Shown piece by piece: positions 1 to 9,549 of a stretch of DNA of 39,916 bases. Position 1 is the first letter of the stretch, and the number at the start of each line of letters is the position of its first letter. The DNA comes from Bacteroidales bacterium (GTDB lineage: Bacteria > Bacteroidota > Bacteroidia > Bacteroidales > ML635J-15): contig JAQUBO010000012.1 of NCBI GenBank assembly GCA_028686735.1, positions 1-39,916 on the forward strand, given 5' to 3'. A program made the translations under genes and the position numbers. The notes below the pieces were generated by a model. It did not search any database and was not told the DNA's origin. It worked only from the letters and a program-made list of their open reading frames with translations.

Positions 1-2
1 TA

Positions 3-779
3 AATGTTGGATATCCAATAAATACTAAAGGTGAAGAAAGAAGCCTAATTGTTAATGCGAAAGGGGATATCGCAATGTTTGCTTCATCTACAACTAAAAG
101 AGACCTTGATATTTATTATTTTAAAATACCCGAAAAAGCTAAACCTGTTGCGGTAACTTATGTAAAAGGATATGTATATGATATAAAAACGAATAAACGT
201 CTGGTTGCTCAATGCGAAATGTTAGATATCGAAAGTGGAGAAATAGTCGTCGAAATGATTTCAGAAGAAGGTACAGGCGAATATATGGTATGTTTACCAA
301 TTGATAAGGATTATGCTTTTAATGTGTCTAAAGATGGGTATTTATTCTATTCTGAAAACTTTTCGCTAACAAATCTCGAAAATCCCGAAGAACCTTATAT
401 AATGAATATTCCGCTAAAACCAATTGAAGACGGAATAACAGTTGTGCTTAAAAATATATTTTTTGAGTTTAACTCATTCGATTTATTGCCTGAATCATAT
501 ACAGAACTAAAAAAAGTTGTCGATTATATGAATTCAAATCCTAAAATGAAAATTGAAATTGGAGGACATACTGATAATATTGGTACAAAAGAATATAATA
601 AAGACTTATCACAAAATAGAGCAAAATCAGTATATACTTATTTAATTAGCAAGGGGGTTAGTGCTAACAGACTTTCCTTTAAAGGATATGATTTTTCTGT
701 TCCTATTGCTGATAATGATACTGACGAAGGACGTGCTCAAAACAGACGAACAGAGTTTAAAGTAATTAGTATAAAATAA
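3..779 (+). CDS. OmpA family protein with upstream PD40/WD40-like propeller, C-terminal fragment (5' end outside window)
   Basis: Frame is open from base 3, so the ORF-track ATG at 75 is internal. C-terminus has the OmpA/MotB motif (IFFEFNSFDLLPES...IGGHTDNIGTKEYNKDLSQNRAKSV...NRRTEF). Confidence 0.88.
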   Translation, partial: NVGYPINTKGEERSLIVNAKGDIAMFASSTTKRDLDIYYFKIPEKAKPVAVTYVKGYVYDIKTNKRLVAQCEMLDIESGEIVVEMISEEGTGEYMVCLPIDKDYAFNVSKDGYLFYSENFSLTNLENPEEPYIMNIPLKPIEDGITVVLKNIFFEFNSFDLLPESYTELKKVVDYMNSNPKMKIEIGGHTDNIGTKEYNKDLSQNRAKSVYTYLISKGVSANRLSFKGYDFSVPIADNDTDEGRAQNRRTEFKVISIK

Positions 780-791
780 AATATCGTAATA

Positions 792-2321
792 ATGAAAAAA
801 ATATTATTAAGCTTATTGGCAATTCTGCCATTTGTGGTTTTTGCACAAATTGATACACTTGATGCAGATTTATTAAATGTCGAATTGCAAAAATCTTTTG
901 ACGCTTGGAATGTACCTGGATTTGCTGTAGCAATTGTACAAGGCGATCAAATTGTTTACGAAAAAGGCTTTGGAGTATTAAATGCCGGTAAAAAAGAAAA
1001 AGTAAATCAATATACTAATTTTGCAATAGCTTCAAATACTAAAGCATTTACTGCGGCTGCTCTTGCTATACTTGTTGACCAAGGTCAAATTAGTTGGGAG
1101 GATAAAGTAATAGACTATATCCCGTGGTTTCAGCTTTACGATCCTTTTGTTACTAATCAAATGACAATTCGCGATTTACTTTGCCACCGAACAGGACTTA
1201 AAACTTTTAGTGGAGACCTTATTTGGTATGCATCTGATCATTCTCGCGAAGAGGTTATACGCAGAGCAAGATATCTTGAACCTAAATACGGTTTTCGTGA
1301 AAAATTTGGATACTCAAATATTATGTATCTAACTGCTGGGCAAATAGTTGAATATGTTACAGATACCACTTGGGACGATTTTTTGAAATATAGAATTTTT
1401 GAACCATTAGAGATGACAAGAACAAATACATCTATTTCAATAAATCAAAATTTAGATAATGTGGCAGAATGTCATGCCTTTGTCGATAATCAAAATATTG
1501 TGATTCCTTACATCAATTGGGATAATATTGCACCAGCAGGAAGTATAAACTCAAATGTGCACGATGTTGCACAATGGTTGATATTGCAACTAAATAAAGG
1601 CGAATATAATGGTAAGCGAATTTTTAGCGAACAAGTAGCAAACGAAATGTGGAAAGCTAATACCGTGCAAGATATTTCTGCGTTTTCGCGTGCAGTATAT
1701 CCATCTACGCACTTGAAAGCGTATGCATTAGGTTGGGGGCTTTATGATTATAATTCATATTTGATTGTTACTCACAATGGCGGATATGATGGCATGATTT
1801 CACAAACAGTTTTAATTCCTGAGTTAGATTTAGGTTTTGTAGTTTTAACGAATAATTTGTCTATGTTTTATACTGTTGCCTTAAATCAAATTTTAGACTA
1901 TTTAACTAAAGGAGAAATGGATAGTAAATGGAGTAATTATTTTTTGAGACTTGAAGAATTAATCGCCAATTACGACAAAGAAGAGCAACAAACTTGGGAA
2001 GACACTCGAATACTCGACACAAAACCATCTCACAACTTAAACGATTACACAGGAGTTTATCAATCAGATGTTTATGGGGATGTTGAAGTAAAAATAAAGT
2101 CAAATAAATTATATATTCAAATGCTGCATACATCAATTTATCATGGCAAATTAGAACATTGGCATTATGATACTTTTAGTGTTAAATTTGAAGATGCCCC
2201 CTCACTACCAAGTGGTACAGTAAGTTTTGTTGATGATAAATATGGTACAATTACAGAAATGAAAATTGATATTCCAAATCCAGATTTTGATTTTACAGAA
2301 TTAAAACTTTATAAAAAATAA
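792..2321 (+). CDS. Secreted serine hydrolase, beta-lactamase class C / PBP4-like
   Basis: Signal peptide; SxxK motif (SNTKAFTA), YSN motif (GYSNIMYL), HNGGYDG near the third motif; C-terminal DUF3471-like extension. Confidence 0.88.
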   Translation: MKKILLSLLAILPFVVFAQIDTLDADLLNVELQKSFDAWNVPGFAVAIVQGDQIVYEKGFGVLNAGKKEKVNQYTNFAIASNTKAFTAAALAILVDQGQISWEDKVIDYIPWFQLYDPFVTNQMTIRDLLCHRTGLKTFSGDLIWYASDHSREEVIRRARYLEPKYGFREKFGYSNIMYLTAGQIVEYVTDTTWDDFLKYRIFEPLEMTRTNTSISINQNLDNVAECHAFVDNQNIVIPYINWDNIAPAGSINSNVHDVAQWLILQLNKGEYNGKRIFSEQVANEMWKANTVQDISAFSRAVYPSTHLKAYALGWGLYDYNSYLIVTHNGGYDGMISQTVLIPELDLGFVVLTNNLSMFYTVALNQILDYLTKGEMDSKWSNYFLRLEELIANYDKEEQQTWEDTRILDTKPSHNLNDYTGVYQSDVYGDVEVKIKSNKLYIQMLHTSIYHGKLEHWHYDTFSVKFEDAPSLPSGTVSFVDDKYGTITEMKIDIPNPDFDFTELKLYKK

Positions 2322-2339
2322 GATACAAAATAATGTTTA

Positions 2340-3713
2340 ATGGAGAGAGCGGATAGATTAGGAGAGGAAAAAATTGGAAAACTGCTGTGGAGTTTATCAT
2401 TGCCGTCGATACTTGGCATGTTGGCAGTTACAATCTATAATGTTGCCGATACTGTATTCATAGGAAGAAGTCTTGGAACACTCGGTATTGCTGGTATTTC
2501 CGTTTCTTTGCCATTGTTAATGTCTATTAGTACTTTTGGACAAGCAATTGGACTTGGTGGAGCCTCAATTATTTCAAGAGCACTGGGAGCTAAGGATAAA
2601 GCCAAAGCTAATTTAACTCTAAACAACTTAATAACTATAATATTTATTATTAATTTAGTTGTTATTACCTTAGCATATTTCAATTTACATGATTTACTAA
2701 AGATTTTTGGTGCCAACGAGGAGATTATTCCCTATGCTGTGGAGTATGTAAGTTGGGCACTGCCAGGGACATTTTTCTTGAACTTTCTTTTTGTACTAAT
2801 GAATGTTATTCGTGCCGAAGGAAATGCAAAATTCCCGATGATTAGCCAAACAGTTTCCGCAGTTTTAAATCTTATTATTGATCCAATTTTTATTTTTGTG
2901 TTTGAGTGGGGAATGATGGGAGCAGCTTTGGCAACAACTATAAGTCAGTTTGTTGGTTTCGCATTATCACTTTGGTATTATACATTTTATAAAAAAAGCA
3001 CCCTCAAACTTAAGTTTAAAACTATACTATCTATTCCTAATAAAGAGATTACTAAAGAAACTTTTGCATTGGCAGCTGCTTCGTTTGGACGACAAATAGC
3101 TTCTTCGGTTATGCATATTATACTCAATAACGCATTACTGTATTACAGTGGAAGTACTGCAATTGCTGCGTTTGGAATTATTTTTCGCCTTTCGATGTTT
3201 GTTTTTATGCCTCTTTTTGGTATTAATCAGGGATTTATGCCTATTGCAGGGTATAATTATGGAGCAAAAAATAATAATAGAGTATTGCAAGTAATGAATA
3301 AAGCTATAATTTGGTCAACTTCATTTTGTATATTCTCATTCCTTGTTTTCTTTTTCTTTTCAAAACCACTCATTAGTATTTTTACTACTGAGCCCGAATT
3401 AATAGATATAGGAACTAAAGCAATGAGAATTTTTATGATGGCTCTACCTATTATTGGATTTCAGATTGTTGGTTCAGGCTTGTTTCAGGCATTGGGTAAA
3501 GCTAAAGCATCCTTATTTCTTGCGGTTGCACGACAAATATTGTTTCTAATACCTTTTGTCATTTTATTTCCACTAAAATGGGGAGTCGCTGGTATTTGGT
3601 ACTCATTCCCTGCTTCGGACTTTCTTGCTGCTCTTGTTACATTTTTGATGATGATATCATTAGTGAAAAAACTCAAAAAAACTCAAAAAACATTAGTTAT
3701 TGACAAAGACTAA
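2340..3713 (+). CDS. MATE family efflux transporter
   Basis: 12-TM profile; N-terminal GKLLWSLSLPSILGMLAVTIYNVADTVFIGRSLG and PLFGINQGFMPIAGYNYGA are typical of MATE proteins. Confidence 0.9.
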   Translation: MERADRLGEEKIGKLLWSLSLPSILGMLAVTIYNVADTVFIGRSLGTLGIAGISVSLPLLMSISTFGQAIGLGGASIISRALGAKDKAKANLTLNNLITIIFIINLVVITLAYFNLHDLLKIFGANEEIIPYAVEYVSWALPGTFFLNFLFVLMNVIRAEGNAKFPMISQTVSAVLNLIIDPIFIFVFEWGMMGAALATTISQFVGFALSLWYYTFYKKSTLKLKFKTILSIPNKEITKETFALAAASFGRQIASSVMHIILNNALLYYSGSTAIAAFGIIFRLSMFVFMPLFGINQGFMPIAGYNYGAKNNNRVLQVMNKAIIWSTSFCIFSFLVFFFFSKPLISIFTTEPELIDIGTKAMRIFMMALPIIGFQIVGSGLFQALGKAKASLFLAVARQILFLIPFVILFPLKWGVAGIWYSFPASDFLAALVTFLMMISLVKKLKKTQKTLVIDKD

Positions 3714-3738
3714 TAAACTTTGTATCTAATTTCAAAAC

Positions 3739-3779
3739 TTAGAGTTTGTAGCTCTAAAACCCTTGCAAAAACTGGGTTT
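3739..3779 (+). terminator. Two abutting stem-loops downstream of the MATE gene
   Basis: TTAGAG/CTCTAA (3739-3757) followed directly by AAACCC/GGGTTT (3757-3779). No clean U-tract. Confidence 0.3.
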
Positions 3780-3896
3780 GTCTTGTATTAGTCTGATGAA
3801 ATTTAAACTTATTAACAATCCAATTGATATAATTTTTATGTTTTTTATAACATATATTAACTTTATGTGTTATACTTGCAGCAAAATTATGTAATT

Positions 3897-5525
3897 ATGC
3901 AAACAAACTATTTTACCATACCTGCACTATTAGACAGGTCTTTTAGCAAGTTTTCTGACAATAATTTTTTAGGTTTTACTGATGAAAAACCAATGAAATA
4001 CAAAGAAGTACAGCAAAGTGTAAACTCTGTTATGGGCTTCTTAGAGAACTTAGGAATTGAAAAAGGCGATAAGGTTGCTATACTATCTAATAATATGCCT
4101 AATTGGGGTATAACTTATTTTGCAATTGTTTCAATGGGTGCTGTTGCAGTTCCTATTTTACCTGATTTTAGTACAGATGAAATTAAAAACATTCTTGTTC
4201 ATAGCGAAACTAAAGTGATTTTTTGTGCTGAATTACTCATTCGTAAAATTGAGGACATACAAACAGAATACCTGAAATCCAAGATTAAAATAAATGATTT
4301 TTCGTCTATTGAGGTCCATAATAATATTAATTACAATGCTAATCTTAAGTCATCTAAAACTTACGATGTTGATGTTGAAGATACGGCAGTAATTATTTAC
4401 ACCTCTGGAACAACAGGTAAATCGAAAGGTGTAATGCTAAGTCATAAAAACATTAGTTTTAATGGCGAAAAATGTGGCGTTTTACAACCCATATTTGAAA
4501 GTGATAGATTTTTATCATTTTTACCATTATCACACTCTTATGAAAATACTTTAGGTTTAATTTTACCGATGATGAATGGTGCATCGGTTTACTATTTACG
4601 TAAAGTGCCTACACCAGCAATTTTAATTCCTGCAATGCAAGTAGTGAAACCAACTTTAATGTTGTCAGTTCCTTTGATAATAGAAAAAATTTATAAAAAC
4701 AAAATTTTACCTACATTCAACTCAAAAAAACTTACTCGCACTTTATATAAAGTTCCTGCGTTTAGAAAACTATTGAATAAGATGGCAGGTAAAAAGTTGA
4801 AGGAAACTTTTGGCGGGCATTTACGATTTTTTGGTATTGGTGGAGCAAAATTAGACCCTGTTGTCGAAAGGTTTCTTATGGAAGCGAAATTTCCCTATGC
4901 AATTGGTTATGGATTAACAGAAACATCTCCTTTAGTTGCTGGAGTTAGTCCACAAACTGTTAGATTACAGTCAACAGGACCACAAATCGAAGGAATTGAA
5001 ATAAAACTAAATGATATAAATACTAAAACTGGCGAAGGCGAAATGTGGGTAAAAGGTCCGTCAGTAATGAAAGGATATTATAAAGAGCCACAATTAACTG
5101 CCGAAGTTATTACTGAAGATGGCTGGTTTAAAACAGGCGATTTAGTTACTTTAGATAAAGATAATTTTGTATATATTAAAGGACGTTCAAAAAATGTAAT
5201 TATTGGTTCGAGCGGCGAAAATATTTATCCCGAAGAAATAGAATCTATTATCAACAATTTTAATTTCGTAACAGAATCTCTTGTTGTTGAGCAAAAAGGT
5301 AAACTCGTTGCATTAGTTCATTTTAATCGTGAGGAACTTGAAAAGAAATATCAAAACTTAAAAGAGGAATTAGATGATAAAATTCTTGAATTAACAAATG
5401 ACCTTAAGTTTTATATCAATTCAAAAGTGAATAAATTCTCAACTATAAAAATTATTACTATTCAGAAAAATCCTTTTGAGAAAACACCTACGCAAAAAAT
5501 TAAACGATATAAATATAGTACATAA
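3897..5525 (+). CDS. AMP-dependent synthetase/ligase (long-chain fatty acid-CoA ligase-like)
   Basis: AMP-binding motif IIYTSGTTGKSKGVMLSH, GYGLTETSP, GWFKTGD. The track start (3867) uses a non-ATG codon; ATG at 3897 is more likely. Confidence 0.9.
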   Translation: MQTNYFTIPALLDRSFSKFSDNNFLGFTDEKPMKYKEVQQSVNSVMGFLENLGIEKGDKVAILSNNMPNWGITYFAIVSMGAVAVPILPDFSTDEIKNILVHSETKVIFCAELLIRKIEDIQTEYLKSKIKINDFSSIEVHNNINYNANLKSSKTYDVDVEDTAVIIYTSGTTGKSKGVMLSHKNISFNGEKCGVLQPIFESDRFLSFLPLSHSYENTLGLILPMMNGASVYYLRKVPTPAILIPAMQVVKPTLMLSVPLIIEKIYKNKILPTFNSKKLTRTLYKVPAFRKLLNKMAGKKLKETFGGHLRFFGIGGAKLDPVVERFLMEAKFPYAIGYGLTETSPLVAGVSPQTVRLQSTGPQIEGIEIKLNDINTKTGEGEMWVKGPSVMKGYYKEPQLTAEVITEDGWFKTGDLVTLDKDNFVYIKGRSKNVIIGSSGENIYPEEIESIINNFNFVTESLVVEQKGKLVALVHFNREELEKKYQNLKEELDDKILELTNDLKFYINSKVNKFSTIKIITIQKNPFEKTPTQKIKRYKYST

Positions 5526-5569
5526 TTAGTGCCTGCAAAAATATCATCATCTTTCGCATGAGTTTGATA

Positions 5570-5620
5570 ATTTTATAAGCTTCAATCAAGTCTTATAAAA
5601 TGATAAAGACAAGGCTTTAT
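5570..5620. terminator. Probable bidirectional terminator between convergent genes
   Basis: Perfect 10-bp inverted repeat ATTTTATAAG (5570-5579)/CTTATAAAAT (5592-5601), followed by ATAAAG/CTTTAT (5603-5620), between a plus-strand and a minus-strand CDS. Confidence 0.55.
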
Positions 5621-5684
5621 TTACCTTAGTATTATTTTAATAGTGTTTATAATTTCTTTTCAGTCGGTTCAAGGTTTTTTATTT

Positions 5685-6203
5685 TTAAAAGAAGTTTACA
5701 ATTACCTCTTTAACAAAAAGAAAAGCTATATAGCAGGAAACAGCAAGTTTTAAGACTATACCAAACATAAGTCCCAAAAACGAGCCTAATGCAGCTGTAA
5801 GTGATTTGCTAAATTTTTCGCTGTCTTTAAATGTATGTTTGTTTTTTGTGTAATGATAAAGTAATTCTCCTATAAGAGCTCCGAGAAATGGTCCAACAAA
5901 TATTCCGATAGGAGCAAAAAATAATCCTATAATTAGCCCTATGCCGCTTCCACGCGTACCCCATTTTGAGCCACCTGCTTTTTTGGTTCCCCAAACTGGT
6001 ACAATATAATCAAGAACAGTTGCTACAATTGCCAAACTTACAGTAAAAATAAGTGTAAATGTTGTTAAGTCAACTGCGGTAGTAAAATGTAAAAGCAAAA
6101 GTCCTAAAAAACTAAGAGGTGGACCTGGTATTACAGGTAACATACAGCCAACAATTCCTGCCAATATAAGTATAAATCCAATTATTATTAATGCTATATC
6201 CAT
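5685..6203 (-). CDS. DUF456 domain membrane protein
   Basis: Glycine-rich hydrophobic protein with GCMLPVIPGPPLSFLGLLLLH and GSGIGLIIGLFFAPIGIFVGPFLGALIGE, typical of DUF456. Confidence 0.85.
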   Translation of the reverse strand: MDIALIIIGFILILAGIVGCMLPVIPGPPLSFLGLLLLHFTTAVDLTTFTLIFTVSLAIVATVLDYIVPVWGTKKAGGSKWGTRGSGIGLIIGLFFAPIGIFVGPFLGALIGELLYHYTKNKHTFKDSEKFSKSLTAALGSFLGLMFGIVLKLAVSCYIAFLFVKEVIVNFF

Positions 6204-6204
6204 T

Positions 6205-6624
6205 TTATTGTGTTACTTCTTTTAGTTTGTTTTGTAATTCTATATCAATGCTCTCTTTGGTAATCTCTATTGCAACAAAGGCTTTATACATATCTTTTTT
6301 TGTAATTGTTCTACTGCATACAACAGTAATGTCTTTGAGTGCAGTTTTTCGTGCTGCATTTAATTTATTCTCAAATTCAGGATCAGCAAGAAAGGTTTGA
6401 TGGTTAAACTTGTCAAGGATGTATATGTCAACAGCTTCTGTAATGTTTTGTTTTGCAATCATTAGAGCCTTATCCTTAGCAAATTGTGCGTCGGCACTTA
6501 AAGCATTTGCTGAGGAACGAAAAGTGTCCTTATCACTTTCGTAATTGCTGCATATATGTTTCTCCATAAAACTGCATGAACTTAAAAGCATCAGAATAAA
6601 TATTGGAATTAGAGTCTTTTTCAT
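6205..6624 (-). CDS. Small lipoprotein, hypothetical (LPP20-like)
   Basis: Lipobox LLSSC; placed directly upstream of the DUF456 gene on the same strand. Confidence 0.65.
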   Translation of the reverse strand: MKKTLIPIFILMLLSSCSFMEKHICSNYESDKDTFRSSANALSADAQFAKDKALMIAKQNITEAVDIYILDKFNHQTFLADPEFENKLNAARKTALKDITVVCSRTITKKDMYKAFVAIEITKESIDIELQNKLKEVTQ

Positions 6625-6726
6625 TTGTCTTTGTTTTTATTTAGGACTTTTAGAAATCATTTTTTATGCAATTTATGAAAAAAAACTAAGGATTCCGTTT
6701 TGCTGGCTTATAAAATTTGTAAATTG

Positions 6727-7512
6727 TTAAAGCCTTTGTAAGTTTTCTGCTTCTATCCAACCTTGTTTTCCATCAGATAACTTAATATTATACCATAGGT
6801 TTAAAGAATCTATTATTTCGACTTTAAGACCTTTTGATATCTCGAAAAGATTATTACTTTCATTATTTGGAGACGATTTAACAAGGCCTTTGTCGAAAAC
6901 AATAGCGTAGTTGTTATTACTTACTTTTTTTGCAAGATTTATTGAAAAGGCTACAGAACAAGACGCAAAAATTATTGATATTATTGCAAGGATAAAACCA
7001 GTTTTTCTAAGGCTTAATTTAAAACTAAAGAAATATAAAGCCAACATTCCTAAACCAAAAATAAATAAAAATATTGCCAATAAGCCCCAAGCATCGGCTG
7101 ACATAACCGATATTATGCTCGTAAACCAACGTTTATAAAAAGTTACAGGTAAGTCTTCGGCTTTGGTTTCAATTTTTGTGTTTACAATCTTTAAATTATG
7201 TTTTGTGTTTTCATTTGCTGGATCAAGGTTTAGCGACAATTCATAATAATAAATAGAGCTTGGAATATCTCCAATCTGATAATAGCAATTGCCCATATTC
7301 AAGAATAAATCAGCCGATGAATAATTTAAATTATAAATGCTGTCATAGAAAACTAAAGCTTCGCTATACTGTGCATTATTGTAATAATTTGCTGCACTAT
7401 CCTGTAAGCTGTTTATGTCAGTTGCATAAATATTTGTTGCTGCTATCATGCAAATAAAACCCGACAATAATAAATTTTTGAATATTCGATTTGTTATCAA
7501 TTTCATAATCAT
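6727..7512 (-). CDS. batE: TPR + SH3-like protein, BatE-like
   Basis: Signal peptide, TPR repeats (YYNNAQYSEALVFYDS...LYLNMGNCYYQIGDIPSSIYYYELSLNLDP type), TM segment, C-terminal SH3b-like segment (GLKVEIIDSLNLWYNIKLSDGKQGWIEAENLQ); overlaps the stop of batD. Confidence 0.75.
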   Translation of the reverse strand: MIMKLITNRIFKNLLLSGFICMIAATNIYATDINSLQDSAANYYNNAQYSEALVFYDSIYNLNYSSADLFLNMGNCYYQIGDIPSSIYYYELSLNLDPANENTKHNLKIVNTKIETKAEDLPVTFYKRWFTSIISVMSADAWGLLAIFLFIFGLGMLALYFFSFKLSLRKTGFILAIISIIFASCSVAFSINLAKKVSNNNYAIVFDKGLVKSSPNNESNNLFEISKGLKVEIIDSLNLWYNIKLSDGKQGWIEAENLQRL

Positions 7513-9365
7513 TATTTTTTTATCTTTTGTTCTAGGGTTTCTATTATCTCTACTGCTTCTTTATAAATATATGTTAATTCAGTTTCTGCACTAGTGGGAG
7601 CAAAATGAGCAAACTCACATTTGTCAAGAACTGTTAATAATTTTTCAATTGTATAATTTTCAACTCCTTTTTCTTTTAGGATTATCTCAATTTTATCTTT
7701 AGTAAGCTCCGATATTGATAGTGAGAGTTTATCGCTGCTATATCCCCATAAGGCGGCGATAATTTCTTTATAAAATGCCTCTTTCTGGTTTTGACGCATA
7801 TATTTACGAGCCTTCTTTAGTCGCTTTTGAGATATTTTACCAGCTTTTCTTTGTTTTACTTTAGCAATATTAGCATTTTCACGGATTTTCTTTCTTAACA
7901 GTAATACAATCAACACAAATAATAAAAGAGGTAAAATAAAATACCATACATAAAATGGGCTTAACACTATTGGGATATAATTTTTGGAGAGATTCAGTGA
8001 TTTGAAATTTATAAATCTAATATCATCTTCACCAATATAATCAATGTTTTTTTGTGCATAATTGTATGAAGTTTCTCCAAAATCCGTATCATCTTTATCT
8101 TTTTTGACAGCTATGTTTATACTAGGTGAATTTAATGTTTTGTATTGTTTAGACCCAGTATCAAAATATGTAAAACTTATTTCGCCTAACTTAAAAATGC
8201 CTGGATAACGAGGTATAATAGTATATTCCCATGTTTTTGAGCCATTAAGACCTGAGGCATCAACTTTTGTGTTTTGAGAAGCAACTGGTTCGTATATTTC
8301 AAATTCTTTTGGCCATTTAATCTTAGGTGTTTCTATCATATTAAAATTACCACTGCCCGAAATACTGGTTTTTATTGTGATAGCATCATTTACTAAAACG
8401 GTATCTTCTGATTGTTCTAGTTTGAAATTAAAACGTCCAACCGCACCGCTAAAGGAGGCGGGAGGTTGTGGAAGTTGTTTCACTGTTATCTTTAATTCTG
8501 GAGACCTTAAAGATTTGCTAACGGTTTCATAATATCCAAAAAAGCCCATAAGATTGCCAGATTGTGCTGGTTGTCGAACTTGGCAATCTATTAAACATGG
8601 TTCAATTGTGAGCTCTCCTGATACACGGGGATAAAGGATGTATTTTTTTATTAAACCAACATTATATACTTGATTATTATAGTTTTCTCGAACAAGATTA
8701 ATTCTATCGGGAGTCTCTATTTCTTCGGCATAAAAATCATCAAATGATGGTAATTTTAAATCCTCAAAGCCAGCTAAATCTACTTTTGTGTAAATTTTAA
8801 CAGTTGCAATAAGGCTTTCGCCTTTATACATACTGGTTTTATCAACAAAAACTCTTACAAATAGGTCATCGCCAGTAATTTCTTTTGGTTGAGAGGTCGC
8901 AGTATTGTCATTAAAATTAGCCCACGGATCATAATTTCTTGAACGACGTCTATTGTTACTCGATTGAACTGCGGCTTGCTGTATCTCGACATTTACGCTA
9001 TTTGACGTGTAGCTTTTGCCTTCTACAACTGCACTTGCCCCGCTAATAGTATATAGACCAGTTTGACTTGCTTGAAAAATATATGTATATGTGTATTTGT
9101 TTTCTTGCGTATAATTGCCATTAACTATGCTTATGTTTTGGCTTGTTGATATACTAGGACCATTAATTAATTTAAGACCATCGTAATTGCCTAACGTAAT
9201 ATCGCTGGGTTTTGAGTTAATAGTAAATTGAACACGAAAGTTTTGCCCAATACCAGCTTTTGGAGTGCTAGTAGCAGTAAATTTAATTCCGTCTGCAAAT
9301 ACTGTTAGGTTAATTAAAAATATCAATATTGTTATAATAATCTTTCTCATACTCCTTAGTTTCAT
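7512..9365 (-). CDS. batD: BatD (oxygen tolerance) family protein
   Basis: N-terminal FTATSTPKAGIGQNFRVQFTIN...GLKLINGPSISTSQNISIVNG, GDDLFVRVFVDKTSMYKGESLIATVKIYTK, TM near C-terminus. The start may be 9350. Confidence 0.85.
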   Translation of the reverse strand: MKLRSMRKIIITILIFLINLTVFADGIKFTATSTPKAGIGQNFRVQFTINSKPSDITLGNYDGLKLINGPSISTSQNISIVNGNYTQENKYTYTYIFQASQTGLYTISGASAVVEGKSYTSNSVNVEIQQAAVQSSNNRRRSRNYDPWANFNDNTATSQPKEITGDDLFVRVFVDKTSMYKGESLIATVKIYTKVDLAGFEDLKLPSFDDFYAEEIETPDRINLVRENYNNQVYNVGLIKKYILYPRVSGELTIEPCLIDCQVRQPAQSGNLMGFFGYYETVSKSLRSPELKITVKQLPQPPASFSGAVGRFNFKLEQSEDTVLVNDAITIKTSISGSGNFNMIETPKIKWPKEFEIYEPVASQNTKVDASGLNGSKTWEYTIIPRYPGIFKLGEISFTYFDTGSKQYKTLNSPSINIAVKKDKDDTDFGETSYNYAQKNIDYIGEDDIRFINFKSLNLSKNYIPIVLSPFYVWYFILPLLLFVLIVLLLRKKIRENANIAKVKQRKAGKISQKRLKKARKYMRQNQKEAFYKEIIAALWGYSSDKLSLSISELTKDKIEIILKEKGVENYTIEKLLTVLDKCEFAHFAPTSAETELTYIYKEAVEIIETLEQKIKK

Positions 9366-9549
9366 TATTGCAAAATTAACAGAATATTACAAAAATAAAA
9401 TATTTATAATAACTCGTTTTATTATGAATTATGCAAATTTAACGAATTATATATATATATGTTATTGTCTTTCCTTAAAAAAAAGTTAAAACAATTGCTT
9501 TGAAATTACTAAATAAGTGTTACATTTACTCTATAATTGTTTAGCTAAT

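Noticed and set aside
75-779. Taking the OmpA-like ORF as a complete 234-aa protein
   Set aside because: The frame is open to the window edge and upstream codons (NVGYPINTKGEERSLIVNAKGDIA) continue a PD40-like pattern, so it is a fragment.
1906-2136. Small ORFs antisense to longer genes (1906-2136, 2435-2716, 3485-3676, 10860-11090, 17950-18344, 18854-19150, 19641-19835, 20661-20867, 22104-22376, 22682-22918, 24524-24730, 26366-26689, 26922-27146 and similar)
   Set aside because: All nested opposite or out of frame to strongly supported CDSs, with no recognisable domains.
6191-7457. Plus-strand small ORFs 6191-6400, 6545-6730, 6911-7138, 7260-7457
   Set aside because: Antisense to or mostly overlapping the lipoprotein and batE genes; no domain signal.
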